A stretch of 64,000 bases of DNA from Sipunculus nudus (taxonomy: Eukaryota; Annelida; Sipuncula; Golfingiida; Sipunculidae). Under the pieces are notes generated by a model that did no database searches, was not told the origin of the DNA, and saw nothing but the letters and a program-made list of their open reading frames with translations. Positions 37,474 to 49,539 of the stretch are shown here, one piece after another (the first letter of the stretch is position 1; every line of letters starts with the position of its first letter). The stretch spans positions 25,301,033-25,365,032 of the forward strand of contig CM049309.1 of NCBI GenBank assembly GCA_026874595.1. Reading direction: 5' to 3'. Both the position numbers and the translations under genes were made by a program.

Positions 37474-39210
37474 TGAATGAATGAATGAAATATTTATTCA
37501 GAAATATAAGGCCTCAGGCCCATAGTTCCATAAATGCATATATCATACAAAAATATGAATAAGCAAATTATACATTTTAAACTGCTTCAACTATTTAAAT
37601 TTTTTCATTTAAATTTAATAAAAAATAACATGTTAATATTTGCATTAAGGAAATCATCAAACTGATCATCAATAGGTTTTTAACAACATATATATTTACA
37701 TAAAAAGAATTTAAACTTGGAGATAAAAGCATGTCCATACATAAATATAATAACACATACACATGTTTATATATACTTGCTTATACACATATATAAAGGT
37801 ATAAAGTCTTGGATGTGAATTAACCTATGTGTGAAATTAACATACACCACTATATATGAAAGAGATAACTAAATAAACACTGATCCACCATGCAGTGGAA
37901 TTTGTGCTGAGCAGAATCCAACAGGGCTGAATGGAACTGTGAACATAAATAAATAACAACAAATAAAAGTAATGATAATGACAATTCTAAATTATATTAT
38001 AGTGTATTATGACAATTACAGAAGATAACAATTGAACAATAAATAAATGCAGATCTATATTCACTTCCAACTTAAGACAAATACTTCATGTAATCCAAGA
38101 ATGCATGCTAATTGTATGTAAAAATCCAAGCTTTCATTCTAATTATTTAAATATTTAATACTTTCTGTAAATTATAAAGGTTCATAACAGAATCTATGGT
38201 GATCCTGCATTTAAGTTTGGTTATACTTATAGAAAAGTAGTAATATAATAATATTAAATAAACAGACATAAAAATATATACACATGCATGTGTACACACA
38301 TGCACATTCCTATCTGAATATATACCTCCAGAAATGCACATCTTACACTTCGATATTTCTTCTTGTAAAGGCATGAAATACAAAAGCAACTAAATTATTG
38401 ATAATGGTAGGATTGTTGCTAGACATAATGGCTATGAATAATAGTTTTTCTTATATATTTCTTTCATAAATCACTGTATAGTGGGCATTTCATAATTAAC
38501 TGATATTTATCTTCAACAACTGCCTCTCCATGTTTAAGACAGTATTGACAATAACTCTCTGACCATAGTACATTATTTTGTTTTCCTTTTTTTAAATCCA
38601 GATAATAAGAGGACATCTTAGACGTGCCAGGCTATGTCTAAATTTAATATTTGGCACTTCACTTAAATATAATTCTACATTTAGAGTTGATTTGAATACA
38701 GAATAAGTTTTTAGCCTTCCATTGCAACACATTTTACTGGACCATTCTTGAAACATACAGTCCTTAAGTCTTTCTTTTAAAGTTAATTAGAATAATGTTA
38801 TATCTCCTATGTTCTGCGTAATCCAAACATATCTAATCCCAGTGAAAAAATTTCTCCCTTAACTTTAATAACCCAGTTTTGTGGTCCTATCTCATCAAGC
38901 CGGTATAGCTTATTATATAACTGGCTTGGATATCTGTCAGCTGACATTTATAACAACTTAGTACAATAGGTAAAAGTTCTCATTAAATAAAATAATTTTA
39001 TTGGCCACCTCCCACATTCACCCAGCACAGCAGTGACTGGGGTAGAAGTACTTACTTGGAGAATGAATTTACAAAATGTGGTTTGCACACTTTCCATATT
39101 AACATAAGTGTTAATCCCCCAAAGCTCACTAAGGTGGTAGGTTGTATATATATGTTGAGGTAGAAAGGTCACTTGTTGCAAAACGCCATTTGCAAAGCTC
39201 TGGCTTATCT
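37474..39210 (-). pseudogene. LINE (non-LTR retrotransposon) 3' remnant
   Basis: On the minus strand, frames between about 39210 and 38560 show the C-terminal region common to LINE reverse transcriptase proteins: TFCKFIL..STPVTAVLGECGR, then further down RLKTYSVFKS and KFRHSLARLRC. These are broken by stops and frameshifts. The 3' end reads AATAAATATTTCATTCATTC, a short tandem ATTC tail as in many LINEs. The endonuclease and the catalytic RT core are not in the copy, so it is 5'-truncated, as is usual for LINE insertions. The clade is not assigned. Confidence 0.6.
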
Positions 39211-39387
39211 GACTTGCTGCAAGATGCCCTTGTTGAATTTGATTATTCTGGCAGGCCCCGATATATTGTAAACACATTCATATAAACAAAACAAGCAGCC
39301 TGTGTGCAGTGATATCCACGTTTTCTGGCCTATTTTTATAAAAGCTCTGAGGAGTTACCTTATATTAATAAATGTCAGGTGAATGGG

Positions 39388-39775
39388 CCCCTTTAAGAGA
39401 CCACAGAATTTTTGTGTTAGGATGGAGTATTTCGGTAAATTGGTTCATGCTGATCACATGATCAAAGCTAATGATGTAGTCACATTACTATTTGAACAGG
39501 ATAGTCAGCCTAGTGATTGGTCACAGACTCCACGTTTGTAAGTCCTGAGCAGTCAGTCCATATAATGTTAGATGAACATGTTAATGATTAGGCTGATATT
39601 GATGTCTTTGATACTGATGCAGCAGTAAACCCAACTACTGATGTTACCACTGCCAGTACATCTAGTAACTTGCAGGAAATTAGAGGAGTGTCTTTAAATG
39701 GTGTTCACCTCAAACATTTACCTTTAAGAAGATCAAACAAAATGATAATACCTGTGCAGAAAATGAATCTTTAAT
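39388..39775 (+). pseudogene. Gypsy Pol C-terminal tail fragment, decayed
   Basis: Frames give YFGKLVHADHMIKAND near 39428, like the 'HVDHL' end of a gypsy integrase, and further on a Ser/Thr-rich stretch ending LPLRRSNKMI near 39720-39750. That resembles the 'RRSxR' tail common in gypsy Pol proteins. Stop codons interrupt it. It lies on the same strand as 37101-37290, with the LINE remnant in between. Confidence 0.4.
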
Positions 39776-39845
39776 GATAAACATTAAACGTGTGAGCAAG
39801 TACAGCAACAGTATACTTATATTGATGACAATTGTAGTAGTTATT

Positions 39846-40750
39846 GTATCCCCAGACAAAGTTGGGAAACTATGGTTTCACAACAGTACTGCTGCTGCCG
39901 CCGCCACCATCACCACAGAAAAATCTTGTGAGCAGGATAACTCAAAAATTATCTCCCTGATCTTTTTCAAACTTTACATGTGTATAGATATGGGTAAGAG
40001 TACAAAGTCTATTTAAAATGGGGTCATGACCTTTGCTAGGAGAGTGACCTTGACCTTGAATAGGTCCATTTTTGCTGAAAATAACACAAATTCTTTAATA
40101 TCTCAAAAAAACTTGCATGGTCCAAAAATCAAAGTGACCTAAGATCTTGGATAGCCTTGTGATATGCCAGAAACTGGTGGCACGACCTATTATCCTTTTC
40201 TTGTTTTTAGGCCTTTTAATACCCCAATAATTGCCACTTGACAGTACTGTGAGCATTATAAGTCAAAAACTAATGGACAGATTTCTTTCATATTTTGAAC
40301 ATGTAGAGAGATGGGTTATGGGAGGAGGTCTATTTAAATTTGCATCAAGACCTTGACCATGGGAGTGACCTTGACCTTTAAGCTGCGTGTCCATTTATGC
40401 CATACAGATACGGATGCAGACACGTTTTAAATCATGCATGTATGGAATAAAGAAGGACTGTGTCCACTTATTCGGTGCGGAGTGAGGACGGCCTGCGGAA
40501 ACAGATACTTTTTTTTTAAAACCTGACCATGTAGCCGCGGGTACGGAAACGCATGCAGAAACGCATGCTATAAAGTGTCATTTTGTAGAGGTGAAAGAGG
40601 GTTAAAGACCGAAAAAAATGCACTGAAAAACGTATCTAATGGACACACATGCACAAAATATCTGCATACATGTCCGCACTGCACACGCACCGCATCCGTA
40701 CAAGTGGACACACGGCTTTAATATTTCCATATTTGGTGAAAATCACACAC
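39846..40750 (+). mobile_element. Family D Helentron-like element, 5' part with MITE
   Basis: Starts GTATCCCCAGACAAAGTTGG and follows the 4338-4972 copy (phrases 'ggataactcaaaaatt', 'ggggtcatgacctt', 'agagtgaccttgacctt'). It is interrupted by the MITE 40381-40717, resumes for about 30 bp (ATATTTCCATATTTGGTG), then diverges. The 3' terminus is missing. Confidence 0.6.
40381..40717. mobile_element. 337-bp MITE with TTA target duplication
   Basis: Ends AGCTGCGTGTCC and GGACACACGGCT form inverted repeats. TTA flanks both sides (40378-40380 and 40718-40720). Removing it restores the family D phrase around ACCTTTAATATTTCC. A 3-bp TWA duplication is typical of PIF/Harbinger elements. It is the same family as 48955-49286 in the opposite internal orientation (TATGGAATAAAG here, its complement there). 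No transposase. Confidence 0.8.
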
Positions 40751-41872
40751 CTCTTATGATTACTCAAGTGTTGAAAGCCATATTGATTTCAAATGTGACT
40801 TATGTATGGCCCACCACGAAATTAAGAACCTTATAGGTTCTAGGGTCATGAGGTCAAAGGTCAGGGTCACTGGACTCACATCTTTTAAGATATTGTGGAT
40901 GCATTTTAAGCCGAACTTTTCATCCCAGATTTTCCATCTTGAACATATAGCTCACCTGCCAATAGAGGAAGACCCCTGTCCATTTGAAGGGCACAAAGTC
41001 AAAGGTGAAGGTCACAGGAGCCATCTGTCTAAAAATTCATTTCCTGATGATTACCCCAGCTTGGAATGAAATATGGGTATCAAACTGGACTTATATATAG
41101 TCCATCAATAAAACAAGATTCCTATTGATTTTGAGGTCATGACGTCAAAGGTTAAGGTCACAGGACAGACATCTTTGAAAAGATTGTGGATGCATTTTCA
41201 GCCAAACTTTTCATCACAGACCTTTTATCTGGCACATATATATCAACTACCAATAAAGGAAGACCCCTATCCATTTTTAGGTCACAAGGTCAAAGTTGAA
41301 GGTCAGAGGAGCCACCTGTCCAAAAATTCATTTCCTGTTGATAACTCCAGCTTGGATTGATATATGGGTTTCAAACTTGACTGATATATGTCCATCCATC
41401 TTGGAAAGATTTTTCATAAACAGTACAGGTGAGGCCACCTACCTTCCCGTTTTCTGGAATAAATTAATACTCTTTTCTGATAAGCAATTTGCCCTATTGG
41501 CCAGAAAATGTGCATATCCATAGATCTTGGACTCCTACATTTTGTACTCAAGACTGGTGGCTCCATCTGCATTCGTTTTAGCATGGAGTTTATCTGTACG
41601 TGTGCTCATATCTCTAGATTGGTTCAAGGTATTGGTCTGAAATTTGGCATGTCCATCCATAATGGGAAGTTTTCTCATTAATCAGACAGGTGGCGCCACC
41701 TACCTTCTTGTTTCCGTAAAATAAATTAATGCCCTTTTCTGAGGAGTGCAAATATACACTCCAGTTGTCATAGTCAAAGCAATATAAACTTTTTAATGGT
41801 AAGCAGCATGTTATGTCTCCTCTGCCCACCTGCCCACCTGCCCATCACCTGCATCACGACTCACCTGCATCA
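40751..41872. repeat. GGTCAAGGTCAC-type ~300-bp repeats and unassigned tail
   Basis: About two tandem units (40806-41100 and 41101-41400) share 'gtggatgcattt..gccaaacttttcatc' and 'aaaattcatttcctg' phrases with 43140-43860. The tail includes one GGTGGCGCCACC at 41691 and short CTGCCCACCTGCCCA repeats before the minisatellite. Confidence 0.6.
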
Positions 41873-43018
41873 TGACTGATTAGTTCACATCTTGTTACTG
41901 ATTGGTAAACATCTTGTGACTGATTGGTTCACATCTTGTGACTGATTGGTTCACACCTTGTGACTGATTGGTTCACATCTTGTGACTGATTGGTTCACAT
42001 CTTGTGACTGATTGGTTCACATCTTGTGACTGATTGGTTCACATCTTTGTGACTGATTGGTTCACATCTTTGTGACTGATTGGTTCACATCTTTGTGACT
42101 GATTGGTTCACATCTTGTGACTGATTGGTTCACATCTTGTGACTGATTGGTTCACATCTCGTGACTGATTGGTTCACATCTTGTGACTGATTGGTTCACA
42201 TCTTTGTGACTGATTGGTTCACATCTTTGTGACTGATTGGTTCACATCTTTGTGACTGATTGGTTCACATCCTGTGACTGATTGGTTCACATCTTGTGAC
42301 TGATTGGTTCACATCTTTGTTACTGATTGGTTCACATCTTTGTGACTGATTGGTTCACATCTTTGTGACTGATTAGTTCACATCTTGTGACTGATTGGTA
42401 CACATCTTGTGACTGATTGGTTCACATCTTATGGCTGATTGGTTCACATCTTGTGACTAATTGGTTCACATCTTGTGACTGATTGGTTCACATCTTGTTT
42501 CTGATTGGTTCACATCTTGTGACTGATTGGTTCACATCTTGTGACTGATTGGTTCACATCTTTGTGACTGATTGGTTCACATCGTTGTGACTGATTGGTT
42601 CACATCTTTGTGACTGATTGGTTCACATCTTTGTGGCTGATTGGTTCACATCTTTGTGACTGATTGGTTCACATCTTGTGACTGATTGGTTCACATCTTG
42701 TGACTGATTGGTTTACATCTTGTGACTGATTGGTTCACATCTTGTGACTGATTGGATCACATCTTGTTTCTGATTGGTTCACATCTTGTGACTGATTGGT
42801 TCACATCTTGTGACTGATTGGTTCACATCTTGTGACTGATTGGTTCACATCTTTTGACTGATTGGTTCACATCTTGTGACTGATTGGTTCACATCTTGTG
42901 ACTGATTGGTTCACATCTTTTTGACTGATTGGTTCACATCTTGTGACTGATTGGTTCACATCTTGTGACTGATTGGTTCACATCTTGTGACTGATTGGTT
43001 CACATCTTGTGAATTATT
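41873..43018. repeat. 22/23-bp minisatellite with inverted CCAAT boxes
   Basis: About 50 head-to-tail copies of TGACTGATTGGTTCACATCTTG, with a common 23-bp variant carrying CTTTG. The array is very uniform. Each unit contains CTGATTGGTT, whose complement AACCAATCAG matches the full NF-Y site consensus RRCCAATCAG. The array resumes beyond the family C element. Confidence 0.95.
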
Positions 43019-44041
43019 AGGGCCCCACTTCTACTGAAGCGGGTGCCCTATAGTTATCAACCTGTCTGTCTGTCTGTCCATCTGTCCATCCACAAATTCA
43101 TTTCCGTATGATTACTCCAGTTTTGATTCACATAGGGATTTCAAACTTAATATATAATATACAAACTTAATATACTGGCCCACCAGTAAAGCAAGAACCC
43201 TATTGATTTTGGGGTCATGAGGTCAAAGGTTATGGTCTCAGGGCTCATATTTTTAAAATCTTTGTGGATGCATTTTAAGCCATACTTTCAATGAAATTCT
43301 TTCAATATTACACATATAGGACACCTGCCAACAGGTAAACATCTCTATCAATCTTGGGGTCACAATTTCAAAGGTCAAGGTCACTGGAGCCATCTGTCCA
43401 CAAATTCATTTCCAGATGATAACTCCAGTATGGATTCACACATGGATTTCACACTTGACTTATTATATGGCCCAACATTAAAACAAACATCCTTTTAAAT
43501 TTGGGTTCATGAGGTCAAAGGTCAAGGTCACAGTCCCCACATCTTTAAAAAGATTGTGGATGCATTTTTAGCAAAACCTTTCATTTCAGAGGTTCCATCT
43601 TACACATACAGTTTACCTGCCAATAGGTTAATATCCCTTTTCCTATTGCGGTCACAAGTCAAAGGTCAAGGTCACAGGAGTCATCTGTCCAGGCATTGAT
43701 TTCCAGAACCTTTCATAACTCCAGTTAGATTCACATATGAATTTCAAACTTAATATATATATATGGCCCACCAAAAAAACAAGAACCCTATTGATTTTTG
43801 GGTCCAGAGGAAAGGTCTCAGGACTCATATTTCTAAAAAAGTTGTGAATGCCTTATAAGGCAAACATTTTTTGCCAGTCTTTCCATCTTGCTTCAGTGTT
43901 TAAGTAATATTTTGGGTCAGTTTCCTCTGTATCTGCATGTTATCAGGTCTTTTATTATTTTTTTCCCAGCATCATTCAGCCCACTCTAGAAGTTTATAGG
44001 CCTTCAGTGTGGCCCTTCCTGACCTGTCAGTATTCATCTAG
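43019..44041 (+). mobile_element. Family C Helentron-like element inside the minisatellite
   Basis: Starts AGGGCCCCACTTCTACTG and ends with a subterminal partner GTGTGGCCCTT (one mismatch to the head), a CTGACCTGTCAG hairpin and CATCTAG. Minisatellite lies on both sides, so the ends are defined to within two bases. The middle (43140-43860) holds ~300-bp GGTCAAGGTCAC-type units. No target duplication and no protein. Confidence 0.7.
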
Positions 44042-44145
44042 TTGGTTCACATTTTGTGGCAAATTATTTCACATCTTGTAACTGATTGGTTCACATTTTG
44101 TGATAAATAGGTTCACATCTTGTAACTGATTGGTTTCTATCTTGC
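44042..44145. repeat. Minisatellite, distal degenerate block
   Basis: About four diverged copies of the 22-bp unit (GGTTCACATTTTGTG..., GTAACTGATTGGTT) continue after the family C insertion and then end. Confidence 0.85.
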
Positions 44146-45135
44146 CTGTGTTTAAGGGCAAAGTTCAAAGATCAAGGACTGACTGTGTTAGAAAATAAGG
44201 GGAATGAAAAAAGGCCAGTTTATCACTCCTGCTTCAGTGAATTCCCAAGAGTGCTTCAGCTTTTGCTGTGTATTTATTTTATTCCCCTTACCAATTTGGC
44301 TGTGTTAAGCTGTGTTGCAGTTCTGATTTAATGTGGGATAAAAAGCATCTAAACCTGTTTAGGCAGATGAGACCAACATCAAACATAAGCTAAGCTCATA
44401 CATGGGCCATTAAATCATTTGATTTTCATTTAGACCAGGTAAAGTCATTTAAGCTGTCTTGTATGAAGCCTGCGGGAACTGCTTCTGATGTCAGCCAGGG
44501 TCTGAATCTGCATCATGACTCCATAACATCACTCAGACACAGCGGCATGCTACTGCTCTGTCCTTCTTTAGAAATATTACAGTTTAAATTGCAAACTCAC
44601 CTGAATGTGCGTCAACTCTGCTTTAACGATGACCCTTAGTCTAGCATCCATCATTTTTTAGTGCCTGTTTGCAGGGTACATTTCATTACTAAGTTGAAAA
44701 GCAATCTGAGCTATAGTGGTCTTTTTTTCGACGCAGGCCATCTGTCTGGCCAGCCAGCCGGCTGTTGACAAGGCAAACTGTTTGGTTAACAAATCCAAAA
44801 TTCTACATACAGTTAGATCGCCCAAAGTTTCCTACCAAACCTATCAAACTCGGTCACTGCGACTTCCTTCCTTTGAGAAATTAAGGAAAACCTTTGTTTT
44901 CAAGTAAAAAACTATTGTTATACTTCAAAACTGACCACTATGAAAACCACTGGTGTTAATGTATTCATGTTTGATATAACCATTCATGCATATATTTCCT
45001 ATGGACACCAGAGAAGTGAGGTCAATATTGTGTATATTATTGAAGTTATGGGCTCAAATATAATGCCATATATATCTTTATTTAATCAAGATTTAATTCT
45101 ATACTAGAAATCTTATTAGAATTTCATTAATTTTT
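44146..45135. other. Unassigned, then decayed family B interior
   Basis: 44146-44695 shows no feature. 44700-45110 matches the family B ~680-bp module (CTGAGCTATAGTGG, then CCAAAGTTTCCTACC and the TTGAGAAATTAAGGAAAA phrase) without ends. Confidence 0.5.
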
Positions 45136-45513
45136 AGCTCAGCTGATTGTAAGTCAACTGAGGTATAGAAATGGCACTTTGTCCATTGTTTGGGGTGTCC
45201 AGGCATCTGGCTGTCTGGCCATCTGGTCGTCCGTAAGCAGGGCACAAATTGTAACTGCTGGTCCTAGAAACTTCTAAGTGAACATCCAGGGAGGTCAATA
45301 AAAAATCTTCTTGGAAACCTGAAATAAGGTCGCTGTGACCTATATCCTCTGAGTTATTGGGCTTGAAAGTACCCCCCCAGAATAATAAAAAATTTGATAC
45401 CAAACCTGCATGATCTTGATAATTAATGCAAGGATTGTCATGAATCTTGCCTTGAATATTGACCATGACTAGTTTTGTCAGTACTGAAAAGTGGTGCTGC
45501 TACCTGTATTTTT
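45136..45513 (+). mobile_element. Family B Helentron-like element, 5' part
   Basis: Head AGCTCAGCTGATTGTAAG and one ~335-bp unit, up to TGCTGCTACCTGTATTTTT, where the family A element 45514-47839 begins. This is the same site within the unit at which family A is inserted at 13937. Confidence 0.65.
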
Positions 45514-47839
45514 AGCAAACCTGTGAGCTTATGCAATGGTGTGGCATCATCCGTCATCTGTACATTAACCCTTACAATCTTGAAAACGGCAAGAGTTAGC
45601 ATCATGAAATTTTATGCAAAAAATTAGTCACTCTATCGGATTTTGCTTATTTTTTGGCTACCTGTATTTTCTTAGATTTTATAGGGAAAAAGCAAAAAAA
45701 TCTTCTTCTCCGAAACTGTTCAGCGAAAATTTTCCAGTATTTCACAGAAATGATCCATGGAACAATCTTTCTCAAGTTTGTTCGAATGGTTTAAGTTCAG
45801 TGATTTTTGGCCGAGTTACAGGAAGTTGAACTTAGTCATCTGTCCAAAAGAGCACACTAAAATGACAGTCTCAGAAACAGCCAGAGCTATCATCACCAAA
45901 TTTTATGCCAGTGTTGGTCACATGAGTCATATATGAAATTCAGGTATTGGTGGTGCCACCTGCATTGACCTTTTTTTGTGCGGGGTCATTGGTCATCTGT
46001 ACATTAACCCATAATTTCTCAGGAATAGCAGGAGCTACCATCCCCAGATTTTATGCAATAATCTGTTACATATCAAATGTTGTGGGATTCAGCTTATTTT
46101 TATTTTGCTATCTGCATTTACTTAGATTTTATAGGGAAAAAGCTGAAAAACTTTTAAAAGTCTTCTTCTTGTAAACGGTCCAGCCAAATTGTTCAATATC
46201 TTATAGAAATGATCCCTGAGGCAAGCCCCCTCAAGTTTGTTCAAATGGTTTGCATTTGATGAATTTTAGTGGAGTTACATGAATTTGAACAGTCATTTGG
46301 CCAAGTAAGCACACTGACAAAGTAATCTCAGAAATGACAGAAGCTAGCATTACCAAGTATTGTGCAAATGGTCACATGACTCATATTTGAAGTTACAGAT
46401 ATCAAGGTGCTACCTACATTGACCTGTCTTTTATGGGCAAAACCTCACAATTTTAGCCTCTTTCAGCTTAAAATGTTTACGATGAAACTGTCAAGTTGAA
46501 TTGTTCAATTTTTCAAAAGAATTATCCTTGGACATGGTTCTTTCAATCTTATCAGAAAAGCTTAAGTTGGTCTTATGGCCATTTTTATGTCTATTTCAAA
46601 CTGAGGACTGCAAAACTGTTCTTCTACAAAATTATTGTTTCAATTATAACTTCTGTAACATTAACATTGCACAAAAATTATTCATAGGTGGCCTTTGTTC
46701 AAGTTTACTTGAAAGATTTTTGGCAGAATTATTTGACATTTAACAATAAAAGGACCATCTTTTATCGTTCTAGATATTTTGATAACAAGTTAATGGATAT
46801 GTCAGCTTGAAGAAAAAGCATTTTAGCCAAAGTCGTTCAGTATGTGTAAACAAATTTACCAACAGGCCAAGATTGTGTCTGTATCTTTAAATAGGTTGAG
46901 AAACTGCCAACTGTTTCAGATTTAGCAACAGATCAAAGTTGATTCAGTGCAGCCAGATACAGGTCAAGAGTTCAATCAGTGCAGCCAAGCACAAGGCATG
47001 TGATCACCTTATGGGTGACGTGAACACCTCATGGGCACCATGTGATCACTTCATGGGTGTCATGCCCCTCAGGGCTGCATGTGGAGCAAATCTGTCAGCT
47101 TATGCAATGGTGTGAATACTATTTCAGATTTGGCAACAGGCCAAAGGTCAGTCTGGATCTATTTATAGCTTCGGCAAACTGCCAACTGCATCAAATTTGG
47201 CACACAAGTTCAGCCTGGATCTATTTATAGCTTTGGCAGACTGCCAACTATGTCAGATTACAGTAGGTCAAGAGTTCACTCAGTGAAGCCAGGTACAGGT
47301 CAAAAGTTCACTCAGTCTAGCCAGGTGCAGGTCATTGAGTTCACTCAGTGCAGTAGCCTGTGTCAGCAAATTTGTCACAGTTCACTCGGGGCAACTGCCT
47401 TTCTCACCTAAGCCTGGTCAGCCCCATGCATCAGACTCAAGGTAAGTTTGATGTATTGGCCTGATATTTTGACCTGTCGGTGTGTCTTTGATGGCTTTCT
47501 CATTCACAAGACAGGTGTCGCCACCTACAATGACTTTTGCTCAGTGTATGTGCCTGCTAATTTCTACAGAGGAATTTGATATATCAGCCTGAAATTGGGC
47601 ATATGTATATATCTCTGATAGCTTCGTTGTATACAAGACTGGTGGTGCCAGCTACAATAATTTTTGTGTTGTGTGCACCCATGCCAGAATTTCAGCAGTG
47701 ATATTTGTGTAATTGTTTCTTATTCAAAATGTTTAGTACTTGCATTGTTCATATACATAAGAAGTAATGGTCCAGCATTGAAGCATTATACCTGGTTCAT
47801 TTCCCAATGCACAGGTTCGCATCAGGCCTGTAGGCCTTG
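45514..47839 (+). mobile_element. Family A Helentron-like element, 2.33-kb copy
   Basis: Head AGCAAACCTGTGAGCTTATG. Terminus CACAGGTTCGCATCAGGCC then TGTAGGCCTTG, followed by TT. It has both ends and no nested insertion, so it is the best single reference copy of family A here. It shows the order: 'ggagctatcatcacc' modules, 'gcattttagccaaagtc' module, CAGACTGCCAACT / TTCACTCAGTGCAG module, terminus. No ORF above about 80 codons. Confidence 0.68.
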
Positions 47840-48954
47840 TTAAACATTTTCTGAAATGGGTTACACAGAACCAATGGGTTACGCAAAATTTCTAATTTCC
47901 ACAAGCCTGAAAAACTTCGTTTTCCATAAAAATACCATTGTTACACTTCAATTTTTTTATCATATTTAGTATGCATATTCTTCTATACATTTCCTATGTA
48001 CAAACCAATAATTAGGTCAATATTGCATAATGTGTTGAAGTTTTGGGCTGAACATAATGCACATTGTAAAAAAATCATATATAAAATCATATATAAAATA
48101 TATTTACTCACTTAACATAAGAACTGTTACAGCAAGAAACTTTTTTCAGGGATATAACTTTATTTTATTGTATACCCAAAATAAGATCTAAACTACTACA
48201 CATTTTATAAGTTATTTGCATAAATATAAAATCAGTACCTTAACTTTGCCCAAATTTGTCTAAGGCACATTTTTTCCCTGTAAGCACTGTTGATTTAATT
48301 TTCATATCATGCACACGTAAGGATTTCAGCTTATAAATTCTGAAATTTGAAAGGAATTGACCTAAAATCTTAGCTTTTATTAAGGTTTTTATGAGACCAT
48401 GTCACACCTAGGCTTTACTGAAACCCCTCAGTGTGTCCTCTTGTTGACCTTTCAGGCCAATTATGCATGCTTGAAGCGAGGCATACTCTGCAGCCGGCCA
48501 ACTCAGAAAAGATTAACAGTTAATTAAACAGAAAATTAAACATACCTATGAAAGGTGTCTTATTCTATTTAATCCACTAGGAAACCATGTATCTGACATA
48601 TTTGCTCTGACTTTGCAACTTGTATGCTAAAACTGGAACCGGGTGTACAACAGGATTAATGGCATTTACCATAAATTTTGCCATTTTAAACGGCTATTTT
48701 GTCATTTCAAACCAGATATGTATTGTGCTTGGGAAAACAACAAGCCATGTAGGAAAAAACAATCATTTTAGGCAACACATTACTCGGCTGGTTTACAACT
48801 TTCATACCATTAGGACAGGTAGATATCATGTTCATATGTACCTTTCATGTGTCGTTAGTGCCAAACATTAGGTTATATTCATGTAGCGAGTGTAACAAAC
48901 ACTTAGAAGGCTATTTAACTCTTTGGTAAAAAGCATGATAATAAACATGACTTA
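47840..48954. repeat. Family B interior fragment, then unassigned
   Basis: 47900-48490 carries the TTAACTTTGCCCAA / 'ggcacattttttccctgta' phrases of the ~680-bp family B module, with no ends. 48500-48951 has no supportable feature. Confidence 0.5.
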
Positions 48955-49286
48955 AGCCGCGTGTCCACTTGTACAGATGCGGTGCGTGTGCGGTGCGGAT
49001 ACGTATGCGGATATTTTGTGCGTGTGTCCATTAGATACGTTTTTCAGTGCGTTTTTAGGTCTTTCACCCTCTTTCACCTCTACAAAATGGCACTTTCCGC
49101 ATGCGTTTCCTCATGCATTTCCGTACCTGCGCCTACATGGTCCGGTTTTAAAAAAACGTATCCGTTTCCGCACACCGCATGCACTCCGCACCGCATCCGC
49201 ATGAGTGGACACACTCCTTTATTCCATATGCGCAATTTAAAATGCATCCACATCCGTATCCATACCGCATAAGTGGACACGCAGCT
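48955..49286. mobile_element. 332-bp MITE with TTA target duplication
   Basis: Ends AGCCGCGTGTCCACTTGTA and its inverted partner AAGTGGACACGCAGCT. TTA flanks both sides (48952-48954, 49287-49289). The inner part is rich in GCGGTGCG-type words in both orientations. Same family as 40381-40717 and probably PIF/Harbinger-derived. Open frames through it are by-products of the repeats. Confidence 0.82.
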
Positions 49287-49299
49287 TTATAGTGGACAT

Positions 49300-49537
49300 T
49301 ATTTTTCCAATACTTCTACTGAAATGTAGATAAAGTTATTAGGCCAAGTCAAAACCTGTTTAACAATAGCACTCCTTTTACAAATGTTAGTAATATAAAT
49401 AACATCAGCCCTCTTCCCTGTTCAAGCATTTTATCAAAATCTTAACATAAGTTAAATGCCATCATCCTCATAAATCAGCTCATATCACCACACAAAACCA
49501 ACATTTGTCTACCCGTTCTTGACCCATTGGTCGCTTG
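49300..49537 (+). mobile_element. Family B 3' end fragment
   Basis: Matches the 34915-35156 terminus region (GGCCAAGTCAAAACCTG, ATAGCACTCC, CTCTTCC phrases) and ends TGACCCATTGGTCGCTTG. It is followed by TT and then directly by the family C element. Confidence 0.6.
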
Positions 49538-49539
49538 TT

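Noticed and set aside
40806-41360. Two repeated open frames with similar peptides
   Set aside because: They are neighbouring units of a dispersed repeat that also occurs at 43140-43860 with stops in the same frame.
41873-43018. CRISPR-like regular repeats
   Set aside because: Units abut without unique spacers. It is a eukaryotic minisatellite. The same applies to 58171-59410.
48620-48871. 83-codon plus-strand frame
   Set aside because: No splice-like borders, start context or recognisable motif; probably chance.
48961-49280. Overlapping Cys/Arg/His-rich frames on both strands
   Set aside because: They lie entirely within the TTA-flanked MITE and mirror each other because of its inverted repeats.
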